Below, piece by piece: positions 34,944 to 43,775 of a DNA stretch of 64,000 nt. This stretch comes from Microbacterium sp. oral taxon 186 str. F0373. Lineage in GTDB: Bacteria > Actinomycetota > Actinomycetes > Actinomycetales > Microbacteriaceae. The first letter of the stretch is position 1. Every line of letters starts with the position of its first letter. The DNA lies in NCBI RefSeq assembly GCF_000411455.1, contig NZ_KE150458.1, positions 62,001 to 126,000 of the forward strand. Reading direction: 5' to 3'. The position numbers were made by a program, and so were the translations under genes. The notes beneath the pieces were generated by a model that worked only from the letters and a program-made list of their open reading frames with translations, searched no databases and had not been told where the DNA came from.

Positions 34944-35669
34944 TCAGACGGCGGGCGCGTCGTCCTCGAGCGGCTCGACGGTCTCGGGGGTGAGTCCGGC
35001 CGCCTTCTCCTTCTTCACGACGCGGCGCTCGGAGAAGTAGTGCCAGATCGTGACGAGGGCGGTGCCGCCGACGGCGGCGAGCAGGATGAGGTCGATGTAG
35101 TTCTCGACGAACGTGGCCACCGGCGGGATGAACCCGATGAGGTAACCGAACATCGTGAGGCCGAAGCCCCAGAGGACCGCGCCGATGAGGTTGTAGAGCG
35201 AGTACTTGCGCCACGGCATGTGGCCGACGCCCGCCGCGACGGGCGCGAAGGTGCGCACGATCGGAACGAAGCGGGCCAGGATGACCGTGAGGCCGCCGTA
35301 GCGCTCGAAGAACGCGTTGGTGCGCTCGACGTTCTTGCGGCTGAACAGACCCGATTCCTTGCGTTCGAACACGGCCGGTCCGCCCTTGTGACCGATGAAG
35401 TAGCCCACCTCGCCGCCGATGAACGCGGAGAGTCCGATCAGCAGCGCCACCCACCAGACGCTGATGCCGAAGATCCCGTGCGGCGTCGTCGCGGTGGCGT
35501 GCGACAGCAGGCCGGAGATGACGAGCAGCGTGTCGCCCGGAAGAAGGAACCCGATGAGCAGACCGGTCTCGGCGAAGACGATGAAGCACACCACCAGCAG
35601 AGCCCACGGGCCCGCGTTCTGGATGATGGCTGCGGGGTCGAGCCAGGGGATGAGGGCGAGAGCGTGCAC
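34944..35669 (-). CDS. DedA/SNARE-associated family membrane protein
   Basis: A 241-residue protein with about five membrane helices. The DedA signatures are FAETGLLIGFLLPGDTLLVISG near 30-55, GEVGYFIGHKGG near 85-96 and RFVPIVRTFAPVAAGVGHMPW near 132-152. Family members support membrane lipid recycling and proton-motive force. The basic/acidic C-terminal tail is cytoplasmic. The GTG start at 35669 is supported by the family N-terminus. Confidence 0.88.
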   Translation of the reverse strand: MHALALIPWLDPAAIIQNAGPWALLVVCFIVFAETGLLIGFLLPGDTLLVISGLLSHATATTPHGIFGISVWWVALLIGLSAFIGGEVGYFIGHKGGPAVFERKESGLFSRKNVERTNAFFERYGGLTVILARFVPIVRTFAPVAAGVGHMPWRKYSLYNLIGAVLWGFGLTMFGYLIGFIPPVATFVENYIDLILLAAVGGTALVTIWHYFSERRVVKKEKAAGLTPETVEPLEDDAPAV

Positions 35670-35806
35670 AGACTTCCCGTCGGTAGATCGGCGGTGGAGG
35701 GCCCGCTCCGAGAGGTGAGCGGTCGCGGTCAGTCTACCGGGGCGGTTCCCGAGTGATTGCGGTGAATCGGCTGATCAATCCAGGCGCCGCGCGCCGACTC
35801 GCTCTG

Positions 35807-35888
35807 TGCGGAAGGTGGGACTTGAACCCACACGCCCGAAGGCACAGGAACCTAAATCCTGCGTGTCTGCCGATTTCACCACTCCCGC
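35807..35888 (-). tRNA. tRNA-Leu (TAG)
   Basis: An 82-base class II tRNA with anticodon loop TTTAGGT, extended variable arm (TGCCTTCGGGCG) and T-arm GGTTCAAGT. The acceptor GCGGGAG pairs with CTTCCGC including one G-T. CCA is not encoded. Confidence 0.95.
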
Positions 35889-35900
35889 GCGGGAGTCAGT

Positions 35901-36728
35901 CTATCCGGCGGCGTCGGCCGTCTCGGGGGCGTGGGTGTCGGTGAGGGCCGCAGCGCGGGGGCGACCGCCGACGATCCAGTAGCCGAGTCCGACGACGATG
36001 CCGCCGCCGACGAGGTTGCCGAGCCCCACCCAGAGCATGTTGTTCGCGAACAGCCCCCAGGTGAAGTGGGGGTCGCCACTGAACAGGCCGATGCCGTAGG
36101 TGGTCATGTTCGCGACGACGTGCTCGAAGCCCGAGCTGATGAAGGCGAGGATCGCGGCGAAGATCAGCAGGATCTTGGCGACGTCGGAGCGCACGCGCGC
36201 GCACATCCAGATCGCGAGGCACACGAGCACGTTGCAGAGGATGCCGCGGACGAACAGCTGCAGCGGACCCTCCTCCGCCTTGGCGGCGAGCATGTCGGCG
36301 ATCATCTTGCCGGCGGGTGCGTTGGAATGCAGGACCCCCGACGCGACGATCAGTCCGGCGAAGACGAGGGCGCCGACGAGGTTGGCGACGAAGGTGGCTG
36401 CCATGGTGCCGATCGCGCGCCACCACCCGACCGCGCCCATCAGGGCGCCCTGGGGGAGGATCATCATCGCGCTGGTGAGAAGGTCGGCGCCGGCGAAGAC
36501 GACGAGTGTCAGGGCGACGCCGAACACGAGGCCGGCGACGAGCTTGGCCAGGCCGTCACCGGCGGCGATGAGAGGACCGGCGGTCGCGACCATGAGGACG
36601 ACGCCGATGCCGATGTAGGCGCCGGCGAGCATGCCGGACACGGCGAAGCGGCTGGGGGAGCGCAGTCCGTCGGCCTTGTGGACCGCGGCATCGGCCTGCA
36701 CCTGCAGGGTCTCGGGAATCGTGAGCAC
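35901..36728 (-). CDS. Formate/nitrite transporter family channel
   Basis: A 275-residue membrane protein with six helices and the FNT pattern SGMLAGAYIGIGVV, FAGADLLTSAMMI, CNVLVCLAIWMC and GFEHVVANM. The family moves formate, nitrite or hydrosulfide; the substrate is not distinguishable here. The GTG start at 36728 lies 19 bases from a palindromic operator candidate, so expression may be repressed by a GntR-type regulator. Confidence 0.85.
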   Translation of the reverse strand: MLTIPETLQVQADAAVHKADGLRSPSRFAVSGMLAGAYIGIGVVLMVATAGPLIAAGDGLAKLVAGLVFGVALTLVVFAGADLLTSAMMILPQGALMGAVGWWRAIGTMAATFVANLVGALVFAGLIVASGVLHSNAPAGKMIADMLAAKAEEGPLQLFVRGILCNVLVCLAIWMCARVRSDVAKILLIFAAILAFISSGFEHVVANMTTYGIGLFSGDPHFTWGLFANNMLWVGLGNLVGGGIVVGLGYWIVGGRPRAAALTDTHAPETADAAG

Positions 36729-36746
36729 GACGGCAGTCTACGAAGA

Positions 36747-36759
36747 GTGGTCAGACCAC
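36747..36759. promoter_or_regulatory. Palindromic operator candidate upstream of the FNT gene
   Basis: GTGGTCAGACCAC, a perfect 6+1+6 inverted repeat, sits about 20 bases upstream of the channel start. TGGTnnnACCA is the operator form used by FadR-type GntR repressors, which often control organic-acid genes. No GntR gene is adjacent, so the regulator would be elsewhere. Confidence 0.5.
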
Positions 36760-36894
36760 ATGGGGTGGTTGGGCTGTGGAAAATCGAGCACTGAGATGTG
36801 AACGGGTAGGTTCGCAGCGGAGCGTGCAGCGGCTCTCGCGCCGACAGCAGTGCGCCTTCGTCGTGTGTCGACCAGTGCAGAGAGGTGAGTATCG

Positions 36895-37116
36895 ATGATG
36901 ATGCAGGACAAGCAGGAGGGCCGGCCTGGCTGGTTCACCACTATTTCGCGGCCCGGCCCGCACCTCTTCGCCACAGCCCTCACCTTTGGAATGATCGTGA
37001 TGGGCGTGGGGGTGAGCATCGCGGTTCCGGATGCCGCTGCCGCCGTCACCGTCGGCATCGCTATGCCTGCGTTGGCGTGGTGGTCATGGATGATGCGCGC
37101 TTCCCGGTCGAGCTAG
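36895..37116 (+). CDS. Small two-helix membrane protein
   Basis: A 73-residue protein with two hydrophobic segments (about 23-42, TALTFGMIVMGVGVSIAV, and 47-64), a polar N-terminus and a short basic end. The AGAGAGGTGAGT region upstream of the ATG at 36895 could be the ribosome site. No family is recognised. It lies between the FNT gene and the tad locus. Confidence 0.5.
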   Translation: MMMQDKQEGRPGWFTTISRPGPHLFATALTFGMIVMGVGVSIAVPDAAAAVTVGIAMPALAWWSWMMRASRSS

Positions 37117-37206
37117 CGTCACACGGCGAAGAGAGCTGTCGCTGGACAGGCGTCGGGCTGTGGATATCTCTCACCGGCGGTGCGCCGACGATGCCACGAT
37201 GCCGAG

Positions 37207-38397
37207 GTGAGCCCCTCCACGTACACGCCCGACGCGCCGCTCGTGTCGGCGGGGGCGTCGGCGAGTGTTGTGCAGGCGATCGCGGAACGTGTGCGCGACC
37301 GGCTTCGTGAGGAACAGGCCGATCCGCTCCGCCACCCCGATCGCGCCCACCAGGCGGCCGTAGCGGAGGTTCGCCGTCACAACGACTATGCCCTTGCCCG
37401 TGGGCTCGAGTTCGTCGACGACGAGGGCGCAGCCGTCCGCGACGTGCTTGCGCGGGTGACGGGCTACGGACCGTTGCAACCGCTGCTGGACGACCCGGAA
37501 GTCGAGGAGATCTGGATCAACGGTCCCGGTGCGGTCTTCGCGGCGCGCGCGGGGCGCAGCGAGCGCGTCCCGATGCGCCTCAGCGACGAGGCGGTGCGCG
37601 ATCTCGTCGAGAAGATGCTGCACGCCACCGGACGACGGGTAGATCTCAGCCAGCCGTTCGTCGACGCGTCACTTCCGGACGGAAGCCGACTTCACGTCGT
37701 CATCCCCGACATCACGCGCTCGCACCTCGCCGTCAACATCCGCAAGTTCCTTCCCGCGCGGCGGAGCCTGGACGACCTCGTCGGCGCAGGATCGCTGCCC
37801 GCGCACGTCGCTGACATGCTGCGCGACGCCATGGTGGAGGGGCGAAACGTTCTGGTGTCCGGAGCCACACATGCGGGCAAGACGACGATGCTGGCGGCGC
37901 TCATCGGCGGGTGTCGCCCCGAGCAGCGGATCATCACGGTCGAGGAGACCTTCGAACTGGCGGTCACGGCTCCCGACATCGTCGCCCTGCAGGGGCGCCA
38001 GCCGAGTCTGGAGGGGACGGGCGCGGTGAGCCTGCGTCGCCTCGTGAAGGAGGCACTGCGCATGCGCCCCGATCGCCTGATCGTCGGGGAGGTCCGTGAC
38101 GCGGAGGCGCTCGATCTCCTTCTCGCTTTGCATACCGGCGTGCCGGGCGCGGCGACGATCCACGCGAACAGCGCCGACGATGCCCTGTCTCGCCTGGCCA
38201 CCCTGCCGTTGCTTGCGGGCCGCAACATCGACGCCGCGTTCGTCCAACCCGCCATCGCGACCGGCGTCCACCTTGTCGTGCACTGCCGGCGCGGCACCGG
38301 CGGTGAGCGATTCGTCGAGGAGGTCATCGAGACGACCGGTCGCATTCACGACGATGTCATCGACACCCGCGTCGTCTTTCGGCGGGGCCGCTCATGA
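37207..38397 (+). CDS. tadA: TadA/CpaF-type pilus secretion ATPase
   Basis: A 396-residue type II/IV secretion ATPase. The Flp-type signature includes LLDDPEVEEIWINGPG, Walker A GATHAGKTTM with Lys225, the Asp-box VEETFEL, the RRLVKEALRMRPDRLIVGEVRDAEALDLL motif and the His-box VPGAATIHANSADDA. It powers assembly of the Flp pilus. The GTG at 37207 is a judgement; the frame is open to 37180. The stop overlaps tadB by 4 bases. Confidence 0.92.
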   Translation: MSPSTYTPDAPLVSAGASASVVQAIAERVRDRLREEQADPLRHPDRAHQAAVAEVRRHNDYALARGLEFVDDEGAAVRDVLARVTGYGPLQPLLDDPEVEEIWINGPGAVFAARAGRSERVPMRLSDEAVRDLVEKMLHATGRRVDLSQPFVDASLPDGSRLHVVIPDITRSHLAVNIRKFLPARRSLDDLVGAGSLPAHVADMLRDAMVEGRNVLVSGATHAGKTTMLAALIGGCRPEQRIITVEETFELAVTAPDIVALQGRQPSLEGTGAVSLRRLVKEALRMRPDRLIVGEVRDAEALDLLLALHTGVPGAATIHANSADDALSRLATLPLLAGRNIDAAFVQPAIATGVHLVVHCRRGTGGERFVEEVIETTGRIHDDVIDTRVVFRRGRS

Positions 38398-39251
38398 CGG
38401 TCGTGTGGGGCGCGGTGCTCGCTGCCGGCATCCTCCTCGTCTTGTCGCCCTGGCTGTGGCCGGCGAGCGAGCGCCGCGAGGCACCGCAGCGGGACGGTCG
38501 TGTATCGCGCATGCTCGATGAGGCGGGTTTCGCCCACGCCTCCACGATGCGCCCGGTGCTCATCGCGGCTGTCCTGTCTGCGTTGTTCTGCGCCATCAGT
38601 TGGCTGGTAACTGGGCTCGGCGCCGTCGCGCTGGTCGCGGCGGCGGCTGGAGCGGCAGCGCCCTTCACGTGGCTCCGCGGGCGTGCGCGGCGGCTTCGGC
38701 GGTCACGCCGCGCGCTGTGGTCGGACGTGTGCGACCTGCTGATCTCGTCCGCCCGGGCCGGCATGTCGCTGCCGGATGCCGTGGCCGCTCTCGCCACGAG
38801 CGGACCCCCTCCGCTGCGCCCTGCGTTCGACCGCTTCCGCGTCGACATGGCCGCGTCCGGACACTTCGACTCCAGCGCACTCCGCCTCAAGGCAGCCCTC
38901 GCCGATCCGGTGGCCGACCGGATCATCGAGACGCTCCGCATGGCACGCCAGGTCGGAGGGACCGAGCTGACCGCCGTGCTTCGTGCGCTCTCGGCATCCG
39001 TGCGGGCCGACGCCACCCTCCGCGCCGAAGTCGAGGCGCGACAGTCATGGGTGCGTGGAGCAGCGGTCGTCGGCGTGGTCGCACCCTGGATCGTGCTGGG
39101 TCTGCTGGCGCTTCGCCCCGAAGGGGCCAGCGCGTATGCGAGTCCCGCCGGCGTCGTGGTGGTGATCATCGGTGCCGTCGTCTCGGTGGGCGCCTACCGC
39201 CTCACCATTCGCATCGGTCGCCTGCCGGAGCCGCGGCGGTGGTTCGCATGA
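38394..39251 (+). CDS. tadB: TadB-like type II secretion system F protein
   Basis: A 285-residue inner-membrane platform protein with two N-terminal helices, a cytoplasmic GSPII_F-type domain (RALWSDVCDLLISSARAGMSLPDAVAAL, then LRMARQVGGTELTAVLRALSASVR) and two C-terminal helices. It docks TadA and guides pilin insertion. 4-base overlaps with tadA and tadC suggest one coupled message. Confidence 0.85.
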   Translation: MTVVWGAVLAAGILLVLSPWLWPASERREAPQRDGRVSRMLDEAGFAHASTMRPVLIAAVLSALFCAISWLVTGLGAVALVAAAAGAAAPFTWLRGRARRLRRSRRALWSDVCDLLISSARAGMSLPDAVAALATSGPPPLRPAFDRFRVDMAASGHFDSSALRLKAALADPVADRIIETLRMARQVGGTELTAVLRALSASVRADATLRAEVEARQSWVRGAAVVGVVAPWIVLGLLALRPEGASAYASPAGVVVVIIGAVVSVGAYRLTIRIGRLPEPRRWFA

Positions 39252-40174
39252 GCATCGTCAGCCTCGCCGCATCCGCCGTCGTCCTCGGTGTCGCGCTGGG
39301 AGCGGGGCTTGTGCTGGCCATCGGCCGGCTTCCGCGGTGGGCGGCGCCCTCGCTGTCGCGTCGCGTCGCGCCCTACCTGCGCGACATCGCCGATCCGCGC
39401 GGCATCACTCCGCTCGCGGCGCCGGCGGTCGCATCGTCGTGGCGGCTCGTGCGAGACCGGGTCGCCGCATCCTGGGTCGGACTCGGCGGTGGAGGGAGCG
39501 TCGCGCGTCGCCTGCGCCAGGCCGGGTGGCGCCAGGACGTCGTGGCCTTCCGCGCCCTGCAGCTCGGGTGGGCCGTAGGGGGCCTCGGAGCGGGTGGCCT
39601 TCTCGTCGTCGCCTTGACTCTCCTCGGGCGCGCAGCGCCGACCCTCGCACTTCTGCCACCACTGTTCGCCGCGGCCGGAGTTCTCGGCTGCGACTACCGG
39701 CTGACGAGAGCGGCGCGTCAGCGGATCGCGCGCGTCGAGGAGGAGCTTCCGACCGTGCTGGAGTTCCTCTCGCTGTGCCTGGCTGCCGGTGAAGGGTTGC
39801 GCGATGCGCTGCGTCGCGTGGGCGAGGTCGGCTCCGGCGTGCTGACCGGTGAGTTCCGCGCGGCAGTGCTGGCCAGCGGCACGGGCTCGAGCCTGCCCGA
39901 CGCGCTTCTCTCGGTGTCGAAGAGCCTCGACGTGCCGGCACTCGCGCGCGCGATCGAGCACCTCGTGGCGGCGATGGACCGGGGAGCGCCCCTCGCGCAT
40001 GTTCTGCAGGAGCAGGCCGTCGACGCGCGAGAGGACGCCAAGCGGGGGCTGCTCGAGCTGGCCGGGCGCAAGGAGATCTTGATGCTTCTGCCGCTCGTGT
40101 TCTTGATTCTGCCCCTGTCGGTTCTCTTCGCGATCTTCCCCGGCATCGTCATGCTGCGCCTCGGTGTCGGCTGA
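39248..40174 (+). CDS. tadC: TadC-like type II secretion system F protein
   Basis: A 308-residue relative of TadB that forms the second half of the platform. A similar cytoplasmic block is present (IARVEEELPTVLEFLSLCLAAGEGLRDALRRVG and LAAMDRG-type sequence), with four membrane helices including the C-terminal LLPLVFLILPLSVLFAIFPG. ATG overlaps the tadB stop. Confidence 0.85.
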   Translation: MSIVSLAASAVVLGVALGAGLVLAIGRLPRWAAPSLSRRVAPYLRDIADPRGITPLAAPAVASSWRLVRDRVAASWVGLGGGGSVARRLRQAGWRQDVVAFRALQLGWAVGGLGAGGLLVVALTLLGRAAPTLALLPPLFAAAGVLGCDYRLTRAARQRIARVEEELPTVLEFLSLCLAAGEGLRDALRRVGEVGSGVLTGEFRAAVLASGTGSSLPDALLSVSKSLDVPALARAIEHLVAAMDRGAPLAHVLQEQAVDAREDAKRGLLELAGRKEILMLLPLVFLILPLSVLFAIFPGIVMLRLGVG

Positions 40175-40282
40175 CCGGCTGAGCCGGGCCGGTCGTCGTC
40201 GCGCAGCGCGATACCTCGCGTCTCGTTCCCACTGCTGTGGATAACTCCCGCGTGCGAAATCTCATCCGAGCAGACTCGACGC

Positions 40283-40462
40283 ATGGACAGTTCCCACCGA
40301 TCCGCACTGCGCGAGTTCGTCGACGATGAGACGGGTGACGTTCCGGGCTGGGTGCTCGTCACATTGATGACGGCCGGACTCGTCGTCGCGATCTGGACTC
40401 TCGCCGGCCCCGCGTTGGCTGCGCTGTTCGAGCAGGCGCTGAGCCGCGTCTCGGGACTCTGA
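40283..40462 (+). CDS. Small Flp-like pilin
   Basis: A 59-residue open frame MDSSHRSALR... with an acidic stretch DDETGDV followed by a single membrane helix (about 23-45, WVLVTLMTAGLVVAIWTLAG) and a short tail. Size, helix and place between tadC and tadE-like genes match the Flp pilin. A prepilin peptidase would cut after Gly, but the Glu normally at +5 is absent. It is the only obvious pilin in the locus. Confidence 0.65.
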   Translation: MDSSHRSALREFVDDETGDVPGWVLVTLMTAGLVVAIWTLAGPALAALFEQALSRVSGL

Positions 40463-40476
40463 CTCCGGGAATCGGC

Positions 40477-40866
40477 GTGGAGAGCCTCCGCCACGATCAG
40501 CGCGGCTCGAGCACCGTCGAGTTCGTGCTCGTCGGAACGCTTCTCACTCTCTTGACCCTCGGCGTGCTGCAGCTGGCGCTCTCCGTGTACATCCGCAACG
40601 TCGTCCACGATGCGGCGGTGGAGGGCGCCTACTTCGGCGCGCTCGCCGACACGGATGCCGAAGCCGGCGCCGCACGCACTGCACAGCTGATCGCGACGGC
40701 CGTGGGTGACGGCATCGGCGCTCGGGTGAGCGCAGCCGACACCGACACGGCGCGCGGACCGGAGGTGGAGGTCCGCGTGGTGGCGACGCTCCCACTGGTG
40801 GGACTGCTCGGAGTGCCCTCCGGGATGGAGGTGAGCGCCCGTGCCCCGCGTGAGAGTTTCGACTGA
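40477..40866 (+). CDS. TadE-like pseudopilin
   Basis: A 129-residue protein with a short basic start, the TadE processing and helix motif RGSSTVEFVLVGTLLTLL (9-26), and a C-terminal domain outside the membrane. TadE proteins prime or sit at the tip of the Flp pilus. It starts 14 bases after the pilin gene and overlaps the next pseudopilin by 26 bases. Confidence 0.8.
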   Translation: MESLRHDQRGSSTVEFVLVGTLLTLLTLGVLQLALSVYIRNVVHDAAVEGAYFGALADTDAEAGAARTAQLIATAVGDGIGARVSAADTDTARGPEVEVRVVATLPLVGLLGVPSGMEVSARAPRESFD

Positions 40867-41326
40867 CGCACCGCGAGCGATCCGGGGCGCGACGCTCAGA
40901 GACGACAGCGGCTCGGCATCCCTGGAGTTCATCACCGTCGGGCTCATCCTGCTCGTGCCCCTCGTCTACCTCATCGTCGCGCTCGGCAGCATCCAATCCC
41001 AGGCGCTGGGAGCCGAAACGGCTGCACGGCAGCTCGCCCGCACGATCGCCTCGTCATCCGACCGAGCGACAGCCGACGCCCGCACTCAGCGGGTCGTCGA
41101 TGCCATCGTCGCCGAATACGGCATCGACCGCTCGACTCTCGACGTTCAGGTGCAGTGCGCCACGCCCGGGCCGTGCCCCGCGGCCGGCGCGATGCTCTCG
41201 GTCACCGTGACGGCAGAGGTGCCGTTGCCGCTCGTCCCGCCGGTGCTGGGTCTCGACCAGGCGACGCGCGTGCCAGTCACCGCGACCGGGGTGCAGAAGG
41301 TCTCCCGCTATTGGGTCGAGCCGTGA
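40841..41326 (+). CDS. TadE/TadF-like pseudopilin
   Basis: A 161-residue protein with the motif SGSASLEFITVGLILLVPLVYLIVAL, the same Gly/Ser/Glu-Phe pattern as the preceding gene, so a second pseudopilin. The C-terminal part has a Cys pair (QCATPGPCP) that could form a disulfide. The GTG start lies within the previous gene's end. Confidence 0.78.
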   Translation: MPRVRVSTDAPRAIRGATLRDDSGSASLEFITVGLILLVPLVYLIVALGSIQSQALGAETAARQLARTIASSSDRATADARTQRVVDAIVAEYGIDRSTLDVQVQCATPGPCPAAGAMLSVTVTAEVPLPLVPPVLGLDQATRVPVTATGVQKVSRYWVEP

Positions 41327-41748
41327 GGGCCCTCGCGTCGCGCCTTCGAGACGATGAAGACGGCAGCGTGCTGATCCTGGCGCTCGGCTACTTCGTCATC
41401 GCGGTCGTTCTGGTGCTCGTGTGCGTCGACGCGACGAGTCTCTACCTCACGCAGAAGCGCCTGGATGCCGCAGCGGACGCGGCTGCGCTCGCCGGGGCGG
41501 ACGGCTTCACCCTCTCCGTCGACGCGACCGGTCCCACCGCACGGTTGACGGACCCCGGCGTCTACGCTCAGGCTGAGGAGCTGCTCGCGGCCACCCAGAC
41601 GGCCGAGCTGGTTGCGGCATCCACACCCGATGGTGTCTCGGCGCGCGTCACCGTCGCGACGACCTGGCACCCTCCCGTGCTGACGCTGTTCGTCCCGAAC
41701 GGCTGGCCGCTGCGGGCCACCGCGACCAGCCGTACGGCGCTGCAATAG
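41323..41748 (+). CDS. TadG-like pilus assembly protein
   Basis: A 141-residue protein with the TadG N-terminal pattern DDEDGSVLILALGYFVIAVVLVLV then SLYLTQKRLDAAADAAALAGADGF. It is far shorter than full TadG (over 300 residues with a VWA domain), as is usual for actinobacterial members. GTG overlaps the preceding stop by 4 bases and the operon ends here. Confidence 0.75.
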   Translation: MRALASRLRDDEDGSVLILALGYFVIAVVLVLVCVDATSLYLTQKRLDAAADAAALAGADGFTLSVDATGPTARLTDPGVYAQAEELLAATQTAELVAASTPDGVSARVTVATTWHPPVLTLFVPNGWPLRATATSRTALQ

Positions 41749-41759
41749 CGACCTCCTCG

Positions 41760-42416
41760 TCACGCCTCTGCCGCGTGGCGCAGCGGCCAGGGTCTCCATC
41801 CCGACGGCAGGTCCGCCAGCGTGACGGCCGCGGCCTCGAGGCGCTCCGGAGCCACGGTGCTGATGCTCGACGAACCACCGGATGAGCCGTTGGCGAACCG
41901 CACCCGGTACCACGCCGCCGGTTCTCCGTCGCGCCGTTCGATGCTCTCGGTGTAGTTGCCGGTGACGACGGCGAAGACGTGCTCCTCGAGCTCGTCGGCC
42001 TCGCGCTGCCACGTGGTGTCGCAGGCGTCGCATCCGCACAGCGGATAGGGGAAGTCGTGCAGCAGGCCGGCGTGCACCACCACTCCCGGGAACGCGGTGA
42101 ACACGAAGGTCAACGGAGCACAGGCGGCGTCGCGCGGTCGCACCCGCACCGCGCGCGGGATGTCCCAGCTCGGTGTGGCGATCAGGTCGCCGGTGACATG
42201 CGCACCTTCGTCGACCTCGACGTCGTACGTGTCGCGCAGATGCTCGATGAGCGCCGCCGCGACCGTGTGCAGGGGCGCGTACCGTTCCGGGTGCGCGGTG
42301 ACGGAGTACGCCGCGGTGGGCGGCGAATCGGGCCACCGGTTTCCGTAGTCGATGACCTGTCCGTCGGCGTCGACGAACACCTGCGGTGCGATCGACGGGC
42401 GGGTGTACGGGCTCAT
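41760..42416 (-). CDS. Conserved hypothetical protein (possibly DUF6226 family)
   Basis: A 218-residue soluble protein. The opening YTRPSIAPQVFVDADGQVIDYGNRW and the central CGCDACDTTWQREADELEEHVFAVVTGNY are recognisable as a conserved actinobacterial family, which I recall being listed as DUF6226. The CxCDAC cluster could bind a metal. Function unknown. It ends 12 bases from the convergent TadG-like gene. Confidence 0.65.
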   Translation of the reverse strand: MSPYTRPSIAPQVFVDADGQVIDYGNRWPDSPPTAAYSVTAHPERYAPLHTVAAALIEHLRDTYDVEVDEGAHVTGDLIATPSWDIPRAVRVRPRDAACAPLTFVFTAFPGVVVHAGLLHDFPYPLCGCDACDTTWQREADELEEHVFAVVTGNYTESIERRDGEPAAWYRVRFANGSSGGSSSISTVAPERLEAAAVTLADLPSGWRPWPLRHAAEA

Positions 42417-42451
42417 CCCGTCATCCTGCCGCAGCGCTGGTCGGTGCGCAC

Positions 42452-43750
42452 TCACCGCTCGCGGGGGACGAATCTCGGCACCCAGCGGATGAAGCCGACC
42501 GCTCCCGCGAGCCCGATCACGCCGATCACGCCGGTCGCGACCGAGAGGGAGAGTACCGCGGCGACGGCCGAGACGAGCAGGGGAGCGATCGCACCCCCGG
42601 CATCCGTCAGCGTCCGCCACGACCCGAGGAAGGCCGCCGGATCCTCCTGCGGTGCCACATCGGCGCCGAGCGTGAGCAGGATGCCGCTGGAAAGCCCGTT
42701 GCCCACGCCCAGCACCGCGGCGAACAGCGCGAACCACATCGCGGCCTGCGAGAGGTCGTGCGTGAACGCGAGTGCGAGGAAGCCCGAGCCCATCAGCACC
42801 ATTGCCGGCAGCGCCGCCCAGAGGCGGCCGAAACGGTCCATCACCTGGCCGCTCGCGTAGAAGAGGGCGAAATCGATCGCGCCCGAAATACCCACGACAA
42901 GCGCGATCGTCTGCGCATCAAGCCCGATCGACACACCCCACAGCGGCAGCACCACTTGCCGCGCCGAGCGGACCGCCGACAGGGATGCCGCCGCGAGCCC
43001 GAGCCGGGACAGCACGCCGCGGAAACGCCACATCGTCCGGAACACGCCCACGCGTTCGGGCACGGGGATCGACCCGGTGACAGGCTCACCGGTGTCTTCG
43101 GCGAGCCTCGAGTCGCCGGACGAACGTGTGACGCGCGGGACCGGCACGGCATCCTCCGGATCGGGGCCGAACACGAGCAGGGCGATCGTGGCGAGCAGGC
43201 ACACGCCGAAGAACCAGACCGTCGAGTGCTCATCGCCGAAGATCGCGATGAGCGCGGCGGCAAGGAACGGCCCGACGAACATGCCGAGGCGGAATGTGCC
43301 GCCCAGCAGCGACAGCGCCCGGGCCCGGTAGGCGACCGGCACGCGCGTCGTCATGAACGAGTGCCGCGCCAGGCCGAACGCGGCCGCGCAGAATCCGATG
43401 AGGAACACCGCCGCGGCGAGCACCGGCAGGCTCGGGGCGAACAGCATGCCCGCCACGCCGCCGAGCGCGAGCACGCCGCCGATGATCATCGTCATCCGCT
43501 CGCCAATGCGGCTCACGGCCCACCCCGCCGGGATGTTGCCGCACAGCTGGCCGACGACGAGGGCGGATGCCACGAGCGCCGCGGTCGGCACGTCGGCACC
43601 CAGCTGCGCCGCGATCACCGGAAAGAGCGGGACCACGGCGCCCTCGCCAAGAGCGAAGAGCACCGTCGGACCGTAGATCATGGGCGCCAGGCGCCAGAGC
43701 ATCGGGCCCATTCCGGGGGCAGACGCGGGGTCGGGCACGCGGGAGGTCAC
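42452..43750 (-). CDS. MFS transporter
   Basis: A 432-residue major facilitator with 12 membrane helices in two halves separated by a charged loop (about 195-235). The loop-2/3 pattern [16 protein letters not shown] and the mirrored [15 protein letters not shown] are typical. It resembles drug or sugar exporters of the DHA1 type; substrate unknown. The start is only 25 bases from the divergent prfB start, and TAACGTGGATC upstream lacks a clear ribosome site, so a leaderless message is possible. Confidence 0.82.
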   Translation of the reverse strand: MTSRVPDPASAPGMGPMLWRLAPMIYGPTVLFALGEGAVVPLFPVIAAQLGADVPTAALVASALVVGQLCGNIPAGWAVSRIGERMTMIIGGVLALGGVAGMLFAPSLPVLAAAVFLIGFCAAAFGLARHSFMTTRVPVAYRARALSLLGGTFRLGMFVGPFLAAALIAIFGDEHSTVWFFGVCLLATIALLVFGPDPEDAVPVPRVTRSSGDSRLAEDTGEPVTGSIPVPERVGVFRTMWRFRGVLSRLGLAAASLSAVRSARQVVLPLWGVSIGLDAQTIALVVGISGAIDFALFYASGQVMDRFGRLWAALPAMVLMGSGFLALAFTHDLSQAAMWFALFAAVLGVGNGLSSGILLTLGADVAPQEDPAAFLGSWRTLTDAGGAIAPLLVSAVAAVLSLSVATGVIGVIGLAGAVGFIRWVPRFVPRER

Positions 43751-43775
43751 CCGATCCACGTTAGTCTGGAGTGTC

